From assembly GCA_032871835.1 (NCBI GenBank), contig CM065297.1:20190098-20254097 (forward strand): DNA of 64,000 bases, given 5' to 3'. This document shows positions 33,701-44,185 of the stretch, in pieces. The position numbers and the translations under genes are program-made. Each line of letters starts with the position of its first letter. The stretch's first letter is position 1. Under the pieces are notes generated by a model. That model saw only the letters and a list, made by a program, of their open reading frames with translations. It was not told the DNA's origin and searched no databases. The DNA comes from Dipteronia dyeriana (Eukaryota; Streptophyta; Magnoliopsida; Sapindales; Sapindaceae).

Positions 33701-34900
33701 TCACCGTTACCTCATGCTTAGAGTCAGATGGTTGTGCTGTAAACTGGTTGGTCCCCTTTGCCTTAGGCTTAGGGCCAGATGGTTGTGCTGTAAACTGTTA
33801 ATGAATGCCGATACCATCGCATCATCATTGGGATCTTGAACTTCTGACACCTCTTGTGAGAATCTGGTCAGGTAGTCTTTCAACTTCTTATCTTTTCTTT
33901 GTTTTAAAGTCGATAAGATCGATATAGACTTCCTTTGATAGATGTTCCCTATAAACTGTCTGGTGAATGCTTGCACCAACTCCTCGAATTTTCTAATAGA
34001 ACCTACGGGCAACCCTCCAAACCAGCTCGACCGTTGATCTCCCAACACTTGTGGAAACATGCGACACATGAGGGCATCATCATAGTCATATTGTGCCATT
34101 GCACTTTGATACCTCCTCATATGCTCTTGTGGGTCGGTGTTAGTCTTGAACTGTTCCACACGTGGCATTATAAACTTCTCTGAGAAGCGGGACTATCTTA
34201 TTAAATCTGTAAACGAGCTTTCGGAGTTCACGATTAGAGGGTTTCCCAAGCTTTACCTCCGTTCGAGAGCTTCTATCCTTCTAAGAAGAATTTCTCACTC
34301 CCCTTTCGGATCTCCACGTTCATCGAATCTCGACGGATCGTAACCCATATGAATCCCTAGGGACCCTTCCGCTGATCTGAACACCAAAAAGGTCACGCGT
34401 GATCACCATGGTTTGTTCTCTGCACCTTCTAGGGGTCGTTTCACCATCACTTGAATGCGAGCAGGATCTTTTCTTCTGGTCGTTATACTTATGCCCACGT
34501 TCAGAGTAAGTTTTTACTCTGTTGTTTCTCTCCACGTCTTTCCGTGAACTAGATTCCCGGTGTTGCCTTGTTCCCCAACCTTCTCGGTCACTTCTCCTAC
34601 GTGAATGCCCCATCCTTCTGTGATATTCCTCCTCATCCCTTCTAGGTTTCTGGGGTGCTCCTATGGAGATTTCTACTATCTCGAAACGTATCTTTAGATC
34701 ATGGGCCACAATTGGCGTGGAAAGTTGGTACGACAAACTTAGGTTAGTCGTGGCTGATATACTTATTCCTTGCTTGGTAGCATATTCGATGACTTTTGTA
34801 AGGATTCCTAGATCTGTTTGAATGCTTCTAGGGAGATACCAGCAGTCGCACATGTACTGGTAACGGTGTCAGGCCTGACGGATGGCAGGGTCCTTACGGA
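33701..34900 (-). pseudogene. gag: T4 gag
   Basis: 33707-34168 is the capsid-like domain: 'TDPQEHMRRYQSAMAQYDYD', 'QVLGDQRSSWFGGLPVGSIR', 'TRQFIGNIYQRKSISILSTL', 'LKDYLTRFSQEVSEVQDPND'. Upstream 34320-34853 is a basic Arg/Ser-rich N-terminus. The C-terminal nucleocapsid is lost; instead a roughly 57-base direct duplication ('LQHNHLALSLRQRG' then 'LQHNHLTLSMR') leads into protease remnant. A stop near 34170 and one near 34320 break the frame. Confidence 0.83.
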
Positions 34901-35030
34901 TGCATCTCCTCCTATAGCTGCGACACTGTGGGGAGATTGACTTCTGTCTCTTCTAGTGTCTATGATGCCGCTTTTGGCCAAGTTTCTTCACAATTAATTA
35001 CGTACACAAAATATTGTGGGAGGTTCAGCC

Positions 35031-35048
35031 CCTTCTTCTAGCGCTAGT
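35031..35048 (-). other. T4 primer-binding site
   Basis: The minus strand after the LTR end reads 'actagcgctagaagaaggg'. The 'ggcgctagaag' core is a common primer-site type in plant gypsy elements; the tRNA is not assigned. Confidence 0.5.
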
Positions 35049-35816
35049 TGTTGACAGTGATTTTTGGATCAGTCTCCCGTCACACAATTAGAACAAAGTA
35101 ATGGCTAAGCACAAATAAAAGATAATAAGAAAAATAAATAAGATGCGGGATTTTATGTGGTAAAAGCCCAATACGGGGAAACGTCCACGATTGCCGATTA
35201 CAGCAACAAAAATTCACTATACAGAAAAAAGATTACACACTCAATCACTCTTGCCTTCTTTTTAAAAATTGTGTCCAACCCTTTTTTGGTGTTTTTTTGG
35301 GTCTATTTATGCATGCATAAAATCCTAATTCTTGATGTACAAGCAAAGAAAGTTCTCGTAATCAAATGAAATTCTAACTTATTGGAGTCGTGTTATCCCT
35401 TTTTCCTGTTTCATGTTGATTTTGTTCTGGTCGTCTTGAATTCCTTGTTCAATCCGAACTTTTATGTCTATAAGGAAGTTTACTTCCTTATCAAAATGTG
35501 CTTTCGGAGGCCTTGTTTAAGCTGGACTCTTTTTCTGTGTATTTGATTTATGATCTTATTGAATCTGGGTGCTAATCCACATGTCGCGCGTCTAACCGTT
35601 TGTTTTTTCCCCACCATTCTTGTTTACACCGATCATTGATCCAACCTGACCCTGATCCTGACCATCTTGACAACCCGATTGGGTTTTCTAACTCGATCAT
35701 CTATGTTATCTGGGTAGGGAGGACGGGTCGGGTTCGGTTGGTCCTGTTTGTGTATTTAATCTGACCAAGCTCTAGTGACGTGGTGTTCCCGACCCTGGTC
35801 TTTTGCTGACGTGTCA
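35049..35816 (-). repeat. T4 5' LTR
   Basis: On the minus strand it starts 'tgacacgtcagcaaaagacc' (outer end about 35816) and ends '...aaaaatcactgtcaaca' at 35049. About 768 bases. It contains 'cgtggacgtttccccg' and 'ttttaccacataaaatc', a motif near the 3' end also seen in the solo LTR (near 40310-40345) and the T5 LTR. Outer boundary is chosen because Harbinger transposase homology resumes immediately beyond it. Confidence 0.72.
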
Positions 35817-35829
35817 TGCTAACTAGAAT

Positions 35830-37010
35830 TTTCAAATAGCAGTGACATCATGCTCATCATTGATTATCATGTTGTGTATAATAATGCATGCATCCATTAT
35901 ATCATGTAAAACATGTTTAAGCTAAAAACGTGTCAGTCTTGCCATAATTGCAAATCGTGATTGGAGAACTCTAAATGTTCGTTCTACGTCTTTTCTATAT
36001 CCATTTAGTTTCAATACAAATACTCTTCTTCTTTTTCCGACGTCATGGATCGTGAATGGTTTATACAAGCGTAGACCATTTTGGGTATATACCATCAACT
36101 AAATAATAACTCATGCTATATTCTTTTCTTTGAATAACATAATTAGTTGGATGAGCAATTCCTTGAGTGAGGTTGGTAAAAAGATGAGATACCTCCAATA
36201 CATTAATAACATTATTGGTACCCGGCAAACCAAAATATGTATGTCATATCCAAAGATCATAATCAGCTACAACTCTAGAATAATAGTAGGGGATCCACTA
36301 CCACCTGTATATTGCCATGCTTAAGCCGTTGTACAATTTTTTTACTTCAATTGAATACAATCTAGACCATCCAACATTCATGGAAAACCACAATGTGTAC
36401 CAATACGAAGTAGTCTGGCAACGTTATTAGTGTTAGGTGATCTTAGATACTGTTCTGTAAATACCTTCACAACAACATGAAAAAATCTCTTCAATCTTTC
36501 AATGGCTGTAAAATCTCCTATTTTAATATACTCTTATGTAGCATCTGTTAGAAGACCATATGCTAACATCCAAAAAACTATTGTTATTTTTTGAAGAGCA
36601 GACAAACCGAGTCTACCAAGCCCATCTTATCATTGCACAAAGCGGTTGTCATAAGCTTCCACAACATTAACAATACGGAGGAATAAACTTCTACCCATTC
36701 GAAAGCGTCGACGAAACATTTGATCATTATATTGTAGGTTCCCAATAAAATAGTCATTGAACAAACTACAATCAGCACTTTCCAGGTCTCGTTTGATCAC
36801 TATATGACAAGGAATTGAGCCTCTGTGGGTCACTTCGTTGTTTTGTTGATTGAGATATTGATCGATGGCCCATCGGATGTTAGCATGCTATTTAATTGTC
36901 ACTTCTTGTTCTGTATCAATCGTTTCAGATATCTACCATAAGTTGTACTTCATCATCGTTGAAATATGAAGATGTGAAATGAGATGGACCTCCGACATTC
37001 AAATTCATTT
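35830..37010 (-). pseudogene. Harbinger transposase (plant transposon protein family)
   Basis: Would cut and paste the element (DDE nuclease; family PF04827/ALP1-like). From the methionine at 37010 ('MNLNVGGPSHFTSS') it reads 'RDLESADCSLFNDYFIGNLQ', 'NDQMFRRRFRMGRSLFLRIV', 'LVGLSALQK'-like, 'TAIERLKRFFHVVVKVFTEQ', 'YLRSPNTNNVARLL', a degraded first Asp region ('MLDGLDC'), 'RKDVERTFRVLQSRFAIMAR' (catalytic Glu in VERTF) and 'IMDACIIIHNMIINDEHD'. Numerous stops and frameshifts; the order and spacing of blocks are complete to the C-terminus. Confidence 0.85.
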
Positions 37011-37109
37011 TTTTCTTTTGGAGTTGAATTGAATGAGTTTTAGCAGATTTTGGTTTGGGCTATTTATCATTGTCAAAGATAATATTCTAGATAAACCTTA
37101 GGAATTTAT

Positions 37110-38100
37110 ACTATTAAATCGTTACCATTGGATGGATTTCATCACCATCTGAATCGTAGGTTTAATTTCCAAGATATCATCTTCACTTTTTTTCTAGAAA
37201 TCTTATCTTATAAGAAGTCTGAGCTATTAAATATCAACCATTGGATGGATTTTATCACCATCTGAACCATAGGACACCTCTCTAAATTAATATATTAACT
37301 TTTTGATGCATACCGATTGTCAAGTTCTGACCTGGGTCGCATAGAGTACCCAAAATAGGGTTGACTTTGTAGGTTCATAACTTTTGCATACGGACTCCAT
37401 ATGGCTATTATATTATGTTTTTGGAAAGCTCATGATGAGTTCTACAATTTATCACTCAAAATTCATTTCCCGTGAATACGCCTAGAAAGGGCTTAAAAAG
37501 TGTCATTTAGTGTGTTGCCCGAAGACTTTAGTTTCTTGCACAACAATTATGAATTTTTTTTCCCTTTCCCGATTTTGTTGAAGTGTTTAAGGAGTCGATG
37601 GGATATCTTTTTCTCTATTTGTTAGGCTGTATTAGGTTGAAGTTAATCAGTTTTTGAATGAAATAAAATTAACTTGAGTTTTGAACTCAATTAATTTTTT
37701 TTTTTAGAATCTTATCTTAATTTCTCCATAAATCTGATCTTTACTTTTTCAAAAATCTGAAGATAAGAAGTCTGAGCTAAAGTACTAACCATTAGATACA
37801 TTTCATCGCCATCTAAACTGTAAGACACCTTTCCAAAATAATATCTTAACTTTTCCATAATTCTTATCTTCACTATTCTCAAAATCTGAAGATAAGAAAT
37901 CTGAGCTATTAAATGTTAACCATTAGATGGATTTCATCACCATCTGAACCGTAGGACACCTCTCCAAAATAATATCTTAAATTTTTCAGAATTCCTATCT
38001 TCACTTTTCCAAAAATCTAAAGATAAGAAATCTCATTTCAAATGCCAACCAGTGGATGGATTTCCTTACCATCTAAACCGTATGATTAAATCTCAAAAGA
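37110..38100. repeat. Approximately 130-bp tandem repeats in the Harbinger promoter region
   Basis: The block 'accattagatggatttcatc' with variants occurs near 37123, 37237, 37788, 37919 and 38048; adjacent spacing is 114, 131 and 129. Each unit also carries 'caccatctgaaccgtagg', 'aaataatatcttaa' and 'atctgaagataagaaatctg'. The second and third copies are separated by an unrelated block at about 37300-37720. Confidence 0.85.
37300..37720. other. Unclassified insertion within the promoter repeats
   Basis: About 400 bases interrupt a repeat unit between 'aactttt' and 'ctccataaatctg'. It contains 'tgatgcataccgattgtcaag' near its left edge and an A/T-rich right end with a T13-type run near 37687-37700. 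No target duplication or terminal repeat could be fixed, so SINE, MITE or solo LTR remain open. Confidence 0.4.
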
Positions 38101-38114
38101 GTACGTCATAGTTT

Positions 38115-38123
38115 CTATAAATA
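38115..38123 (+). promoter_or_regulatory. TATA box for Harbinger ORF1
   Basis: 'ctataaata' lies 76 bases before the ATG at 38191 and is followed by a short CT/A-rich leader. Position and sequence fit a plant core promoter. Confidence 0.6.
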
Positions 38124-38190
38124 TCAACCCACAGTAAATTAAAAATATCTCTTCAAATCACTAATCCCTTCAAATCTCTTTTTCCAAAAA

Positions 38191-38305
38191 ATGAATTCAA
38201 GTCACCGAAGTTCTTCATACACAAATGACAAAGAAACACACATTTGGCATGTATATCTTGATATATCGTAAAACCCGATCATAGGTATAAACCAATCAAA
38301 ATATA
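38191..38305 (+). pseudogene. Harbinger ORF1, N-terminal part (DNA-binding-type protein)
   Basis: 'MNSSHRSSSYTNDKETHIWH' and 'PIIGINQSKYM' match the start of the Myb/SANT-trihelix-like ORF1 proteins of plant PIF/Harbinger elements (pattern 'W..eED..L..aw..iS.D...G.nQ'). ORF1 helps transposase bind element ends in the family. Here a stop lies after 'DIS', and the coding sequence is cut at 38305 by a solo LTR; it resumes in frame at 40544. Confidence 0.75.
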
Positions 38306-40538
38306 TGTTAGGTTTTAGATTTGTGTTGGCTTGATTCCATAACAAAACGCTCTTTGTTTGTATTTCATAGTTGCTTAAGTGGTTCGTGATTAGATCAGTC
38401 TTCAATGATGGAAAGTGACTTCGCAGGCAAAGTTCATCTTCAAAAGGATATATGCCTACTTGGATGCTAAGGTATCAAGATTTTTTCTCCTCTTGCAAGG
38501 CGTAGGCGCCCACACACACAATTCATTCATATGTATCCCTGCTTAGTTGTGCATCATTATATGCGTACACACACACAATTCATACATTTGTGTCTCTGCA
38601 TCATAGCACATCATTTGATATAACACTTTCACACACTTGAAGTTGAATGCTCATGCATTGGTATGAAAGTAACATGTTTTGGAATATGCATGATTGGAGA
38701 CTATCTCTATGTAGTTTGCATTCTTGTGTGAAATGTGTTTATTTGTTTATATGTTTGTATAACATGGATCTTGAACTTGATTTTAGTCTTAGATTATTCA
38801 TGATTGAGTTTCGTTCTTTTTGGTTACTCATACTATTGATTTCGAGTTCTAAGTCAAAATATACTACACTTTCAACTCATGTTGCATACATTATTTTGAT
38901 CTTCATATATCAAGTCGAATTCTCATTTTATGGGTTGAGTATCTTATATTTCCATGTCCGTGAGGGAGTTCTAGTTCGTAATCTTCAAACGGATTCGAAT
39001 TCGGAGTTCGGAGGCCAAAGAACGGTCAAATAATGGGAGAGGAGCGCAAGAGATGAGGTGCGATGGCTTAAGCCATCACCTTGCACCATCCCGAGATGGC
39101 GCGTGGCCATCTCGGCCCCAAAGGTGCTCTGCCCCGAGATGCCCATGTGCCATCTCTGGGAGGCACTAAAGAATGGGGGCAATTTTGTCATTTGGTTTTT
39201 CTCTCTTTAAAACCTCTCCTTCCCTCTCATTCATTATAAGTTGAGAAAAAAAGAATTTGAAGAACAAGTGTAGAATTTTTCTCTTAACATTTTGATTTTT
39301 GTTTTTGTGATAACTTCTTCATTTCTACTCCGAATCACTTGATTCAAAAACTGATTTCGAGTGTCTTGAAGATTTCTACAACCACCAAGAATTTACAGAA
39401 CCAAAGGATGTCTAGATTACTCGTTTTGATCAGATCTTCGGTTAGTGATTTTCATCCTTGTTGGTAAAATCATCTTCTTCTTAGTTTTGTTCTTAGATCT
39501 TATTATTGATTTATGCCTTTTGATTAAGAAGTATGACTAAGATGATTTTGATATCATTTTGTGGTTTGTTGTTTTGATTTTCAAGTTTAGCTAGATTTGT
39601 GATAAGTTGATTGATTTGTGCTAAACTTGATAAACGTGAAATTGTTTCTAGAAATCTTTTATTCTTATGCTTGATTGACTATTTCTAGATTTAATTTCAT
39701 TTTCTAAGAACTAGGTCTACATCAATTGGTATATTCATTTCATTTTTTTGGTTCTTAGTTGATAACATGCTTAGGTTGCCTAGATACATTTGTGATTGTT
39801 CTTTGAAAGCATAATCTAGCTATCTAGTTGCATGTCCATAGAATTTGTTGATCATCATTTTCTATGTTGAGTGCTTGTTTGTATTTTACATTCATGATCA
39901 CTTAGATGCCTTGTGAAGAGGTAAAAAGTCTCATATCTTAGAGTGATTCTTTGATTTGAGCAATTGGAAGTCTTAGCTAGAGTCGGGAGGACTTGGATAG
40001 CTAAGCAAATGGAAGTCTCGACAAGAGGTGTGAGGCCTCGAATTGTTGACCAATGAAGTCTCAACTAGAGTCGGGAGGACTCGGATAGTTGAGCAAGAAG
40101 TCTTGCCTAGGGTCGGGAGGATCCGAAAATGTGAGCAAGGAATCTTCCTAGAGACAAGAGGTCTTGGATAGGAAGTCGGCTTAGTAGATCACTAGGTTCA
40201 AGGGTAGAGTAAGAGTGATAGCTTTGAGAGCATGTGTTGATTGCTTGAGTGTGTAACTCTCATTTGAATTAGTGGACTTGCTTTTGCCGGTGGTTGCGGT
40301 ATCAACCCGTGGATGTTTTCTCTTAGGAGGTTTTACCACGTAAATATCTTGTGTTGATTTTTAGCATATTTAATTTCTTCACTTAGTTGATTTGTGTTGC
40401 TTGAACATTTCCTTTGTTATATATCATTTTGGATATTATACTAAGTGTTGTATAAGATTGCTTATATTTTAAAGAAGATTAAAATTTGAGCCCCCCTCTA
40501 GGTATATTTTACACTATAATTGGTTAAGGGAATTTACA
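38306..40538. mobile_element. Solo LTR (probably copia-type) inserted in Harbinger ORF1
   Basis: Starts 'tgttaggttttagatttgtg' and ends 'ttaagggaatttaca', so it has TG...CA tips. It is flanked by ATATA at 38301-38305 and 40539-40543. Near the 3' end are 'ccgtggatgttttctc', 'ggaggttttaccacgtaaat' and 'gagcccccctctaggtat', blocks I associate with long plant copia LTRs (inference). No coding sequence and no second LTR copy found, so a solo LTR from intra-element recombination is the simplest reading. Its plus orientation is inferred from those 3' blocks. An unclassified 2.2 kb non-autonomous element is the alternative. Confidence 0.7.
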
Positions 40539-40543
40539 ATATA

Positions 40544-41364
40544 TGACCTGGTCTCGAGTTAAGATTGATTATAACAACACAAAACTAGAGTTTATCACTT
40601 AACTTCGTGGCAAGAGATCTTTGCATTGTCGAATGCAAACTATCCTTACTACAGTTGGGAAATTACAGGGATGCCTACGAGAAATTGAAAGTCTGAATCC
40701 AAGTGGTGCTTCAGAACAATGAATTGTGAATATTAGTTACAATTAAAGTGTTGGAAATATTATATATAATATTGAATTTTAACAATATATATTTGTATCA
40801 TTTTGCAGATAATTCGAGCCAAGATATTATTAACACAAGATAAGAATTATAAAAAAGGATTCAAATTTGATCATGTGTGGCCCATCCTCAAAGATATTCA
40901 AAAGTTTACAGATAACGATAGTGCGACAACAATCGTTCATAGGTAAAGTGGTAACATTGTATCGTCACAAGAAGACTCTCCAACTCCGGAGTCTCCCACA
41001 TTGGCATCTCTTGGACTATCTTTATTTTCTCTAAATATAACTGATGATGACATTGGCGGTAGTTCATCTCAATGGCCCGTTGAGGTGAAGAAAATAAAAT
41101 TAAATAAGATGGGTGATGAACAACGTTCAAAAATTCTTGACTCTATGAAAGAAGGAAGTCAATAACTCCTTGCAGTTTTTTTTTAAAAGCGGTGCAGATA
41201 GGCAAAGAAATTATGCAATCCAAGAGAGAAAATTAGACATGGTTGAATTTCATAAGGAAAACAAAATTTCAATGCAAGATTTGAATTCCATAACTGATCC
41301 AAACCTATGCGAGTTTATGCATCATGAACTTTCAACAATTATAGAAAAAGGAGCTCAACCATAA
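40544..41364 (+). pseudogene. Harbinger ORF1, remainder (NAM-associated-like C-terminus)
   Basis: Resumes 'TWSRVKIDYNNTKLEFIT', then 'RSLHCRMQTILTTVGKLQGC' and 'EIESLNPSGASEQ'. An intron of about 85 bases is likely (acceptor 'atcattttgcag' ending 40808). The next exon gives 'IIRAKILLTQDKNYKKGFKF', 'DHVWPILKDIQKFTDN', an acidic Ser-rich stretch, 'RSKILDSMKEGSQ' and 'NKISMQDLNSITDPNLCEFM', ending 41364. This matches the C-terminal helical domain of plant Harbinger ORF1. Stops near 40945 and 41165 and a T-run indel break it. Confidence 0.82.
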
Positions 41365-42000
41365 GGCTAAGGATCTCAAAAATACATCTGGGTCTTTTGA
41401 CCAAATTTTCAATAATCTCGAAAGATCCATAAATGATCTTCCAGACTATTAAATTGTTGTTGTAATTTATGTTTTTTTTCCTTAATTTTAGCATCTTCCA
41501 ATTAGTGATAATTTATTTTATCACTACAAAGTTTGTATGAAATTTTTAATGTTTTTATTAATTAATGTATTTTGTTTTAATTTTTGTATTTTCAATTCAT
41601 TGATTTATGTATAATTTTTTAAAAACAAATTTGTATTAAACACGTAATTTTAGTTTATTATAAATGTTAATATAAATAATAATTAAATTAAAAAAATATA
41701 AATAAAATAAAATCATTAAATAACAAAAAAATATAAAATTTGAATAAATTTAATTGATTAAGAGTAAAACCGTGTTAAATAAAACCTTTAAATAAGAGAT
41801 ACAATCAAAATAGATTTTATTATATATATATATCAATTTGTGATTAAGTCAAACTATAGGGATAAAAAAATGGATTTTGTTTTTGCCATTTGAACATACT
41901 TGCGCAACACTGTTCAAAATGATCAAATTGGTGTAATGAATGGTGCCCGGTTGGAAAGTGATTTTTGCTCCTAATTGCCTTTTTGCTCCAACTTACCACT
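41365..42000. other. Harbinger 3' flank of ORF1
   Basis: AT-rich sequence between ORF1 and the right terminal repeat. No gene. A 'tatatatatat' run lies near 41822. Confidence 0.6.
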
Positions 42001-42067
42001 GGGTTGGAGATTCCCTAAATACTCTTATAATACTCATACTAATAAAATCTATTAAACAAAATTAACT

Positions 42068-42207
42068 GGAACTATATGTGTTACCAATGGCGTAGCTCAA
42101 CTGGTAGATGAGCGAGTTTGAGACTTGGACAAATGACACTCGAGCGGTTCGAATTCTACTAATGGAAAAAACTTCAACAAAAACAAAAAACTGGTCTATA
42201 TAGATGG

Positions 42208-42271
<64 letters not shown>

Positions 42272-42272
42272 A
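42068..42272 (+). mobile_element. tRNA-derived SINE, 5' part with target duplication
   Basis: The target duplication 'ggaactatatgt' (42068-42079) recurs at 46541-46552. After it come a box A-like 'tggcgtagctcaactggta' (42090) and box B-like 'ggttcgaattctac' (42147), the internal pol III promoter of tRNA-derived SINEs. A short body follows, then a (CA)n(TA)n tail from about 42210. A hAT element sits inside that tail. No acceptor stem or CCA context, so it is a SINE and not a tRNA gene. Confidence 0.72.
42210..42272. repeat. (CA)n(TA)n microsatellite, SINE tail
   Basis: About 20 CA units followed by about 12 TA units, immediately before the hAT terminal repeat. Confidence 0.95.
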
Positions 42273-42299
42273 TAGTGTAAATATGATGGTATAAATATG

Positions 42300-42500
42300 G
42301 GTCGGCCTTGGCGTGCCCAGCACAATCGGCCCACCAAGAAAGGCAAGCCAGGTTAGGCACGACCCCGAGGCATGTGCCGTCTTGAGCCTTGGGTCTAGGC
42401 CTGACAGGCCGGCGTGGCATGGTACGCCAGACTGCCGTGTCAAGCCCAACAATGGGCACGACTGGTCGACACGATGTGCCGACCATTGGCCCACCCATTT
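42300..42500. repeat. GC-rich left subterminal region of the hAT element
   Basis: A sharp GC island in AT-rich DNA with recurring 'ggcc', 'ggcacga' and 'gtgccg' words on both strands. The right end (46390-46510) has 'cggcccatttagggcc', 'ggcacacgagctggcacgac' and 'gtgccaggcc'. Likely transposase-binding motifs, by analogy with other hAT elements. Confidence 0.55.
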
Positions 42501-42666
42501 TTTTTTTCAAATCAAACAGTCACTTTTTAAAAAAAAAATTATATTTAAAAGTTTGACCGTTGGCTGACGTCAGTCAACGATCAAAACTTCAATTTATTGC
42601 TGGAAAATTACAATATGCTCTCATCATCTCTTATATATTATATATTTGTCTACATTTCAATTTTTT

Positions 42667-42676
42667 CTATAAATAC
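42667..42676 (+). promoter_or_regulatory. TATA box of the hAT transposase
   Basis: 'tctataaatacacc' followed by a pyrimidine-rich leader (42700-42840), a typical plant core promoter and 5' UTR composition. Confidence 0.6.
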
Positions 42677-42934
42677 ACCCATCCATTCTAATTTTCATAC
42701 ACTTTCTCTCAATCTCTCATTCTCGTCATCCTCCAATTCTCCATTACTCTCTCTAATCTCTATTCTCTACACCATTTCATATTTTCATTCTTAATTTCTT
42801 ACTCTCTCTACTCTCACTCTCTCTTTATTATCTACACTATAGATCTACTATTTTAATTCTAACATTATACTGTTGTCATCTAACTATTATTCTCTAATCT
42901 TTCCATCAAGGCACCAACACACCAAAGTGCAAAG

Positions 42935-43880
42935 GTACTTTAAAAAAAAGTTTTATTATTTAATTTTATGTTTTAGTTTTTAAATTCCATATTTATACTT
43001 AATATATTTACGTTTAGTTATTAATTTTGATATTTATTCTTAAGTTTTATGCATATTTAATATTTTATGTTTAGTAATGCTTAGTATATTTATAAGTTTA
43101 TATTTTTATGCTTTGTTATAAATTTTAATATTTATTATTAGAATATTAAATTTTTGGTTAGTAAATTTATCATTTTATGTTTAGTGATTAATTTCAATAT
43201 TTTAGTTTTGTTCATAAATTTATCATTTTATGTCTAGTGATTAATTTCAATATTTTAGTTTAGCTAGTAAATTTATCATTTTAAGTTTAGTAATTAATTT
43301 TAATATTTTTTGTTAGTAAATTTATCATTTTATGGTTATTAATTAATGTTAATATTTTTGTTTATTTAGAAAAATTATCATTTCATATTTAGTTATTAAT
43401 TTTAATATTTTTTGTTAGTAAATTTATCATTTTATATTTTGTTATTAATTTTAATATTTTTGGTTAGTAAACTTATCATGTTATGTTTAGTAATTAATTT
43501 CAATATTTTTGTTTAGTTAGTAAATTTATCATTTTATGTTTGGTATTTAATTTCAATATTTTTGTTTAGTTAGTAAATTTATCAATTCATGTTTTTTATT
43601 AATTTTAAAATTTTTGGTTACTAAATTTATCATTTTATGTTTAGTTATTAATTTTAATGTTTTTGGTTAGTAAATTAGTATATTTATGATTTTATGGTTA
43701 GTAATCAATTTTAATATTTTTGTTTAGTTAGTAAATTTATCATTTTATGTTTTGTGACTAATTTTTATATTTTTGTTTTGTTAGTAAATTTATCATTTTA
43801 TGTCTTTTATAGTTTTATGCTTAGTATATTTATGTTATGTTTAGTTTTTAATGACTAATGAGTTAATATTTGTATTGCAG
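42935..43880 (+). other. Predicted 5' UTR intron of the hAT transposase
   Basis: Donor 'gcaaag|gtactttaa', acceptor 'atttgtattgcag|gaaatg'. 946 bases, about 80 percent A/T by eye, mostly filled by a degenerate repeat. It ends three bases before an ATG. Confidence 0.6.
43010..43835 (+). repeat. Degenerate 45-60 bp repeats inside the hAT leader intron
   Basis: More than ten imperfect copies of 'tagtaaatttatcatttta' joined by 'tgtttagttattaatttt' and 'aatatttttg'. Spacing varies between roughly 45 and 60 bases. No coding potential. Confidence 0.85.
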
Positions 43881-43921
43881 GAAATGAATCATATTATCCT
43901 TATTTTCTTGACGGTCTTAAC

Positions 43922-44106
43922 ATGGACAACAATGATATTGATCTTTCTAGACCGGCGGAAAAGACAGAGAGACCTTCTGGCACCACACCGACATCATGTC
44001 CCTGAACTAAAAAGTTGACATCAAAAGTATGACAGCGTTTTAACTCAGTCACAACAAATGGTAAATGTAAGTTTTGTCAGAATTTATATGCCTCTTCTTG
44101 GTGGGT

Positions 44107-44185
<79 letters not shown>

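Larger units (their letters stand above)
37011..38115. promoter_or_regulatory. Divergent intergenic region of the Harbinger element
   Basis: About 1.1 kb between the two start codons. On the transposase side, 'gataaatagccc' (minus strand, near 37055-37067) is a possible TATA box; on the ORF1 side 'ctataaatatc' at 38115. Between them are five partial copies of a repeat and one unclassified inserted block. Divergent transcription from a shared region is inferred. Confidence 0.6.
35817..42015. mobile_element. PIF/Harbinger-type DNA transposon (left end hidden by T4)
   Basis: Two divergent genes, transposase (-) and ORF1 (+), are separated by a repeat-rich intergenic promoter region. The right end is 'gggttggagattccc' followed by TAA (42016-42018), matching the 3-bp TWA target duplication of this superfamily. 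The left end is not in the window because T4 entered just after the transposase stop region. A 2.2 kb solo LTR (38306-40538) interrupts ORF1. Both genes are broken. Confidence 0.82.

Noticed and set aside
42086..42160. A functional tRNA gene.
   Set aside because: Only box A and box B resemble a tRNA. No acceptor stem pairs, and the segment is flanked by a SINE-type target duplication and tail.
42174..42510. Overlapping minus-strand frames with long Cys-Val and Ile-Tyr runs.
   Set aside because: They are translations of the CA/TA microsatellite and the hAT subterminal region.
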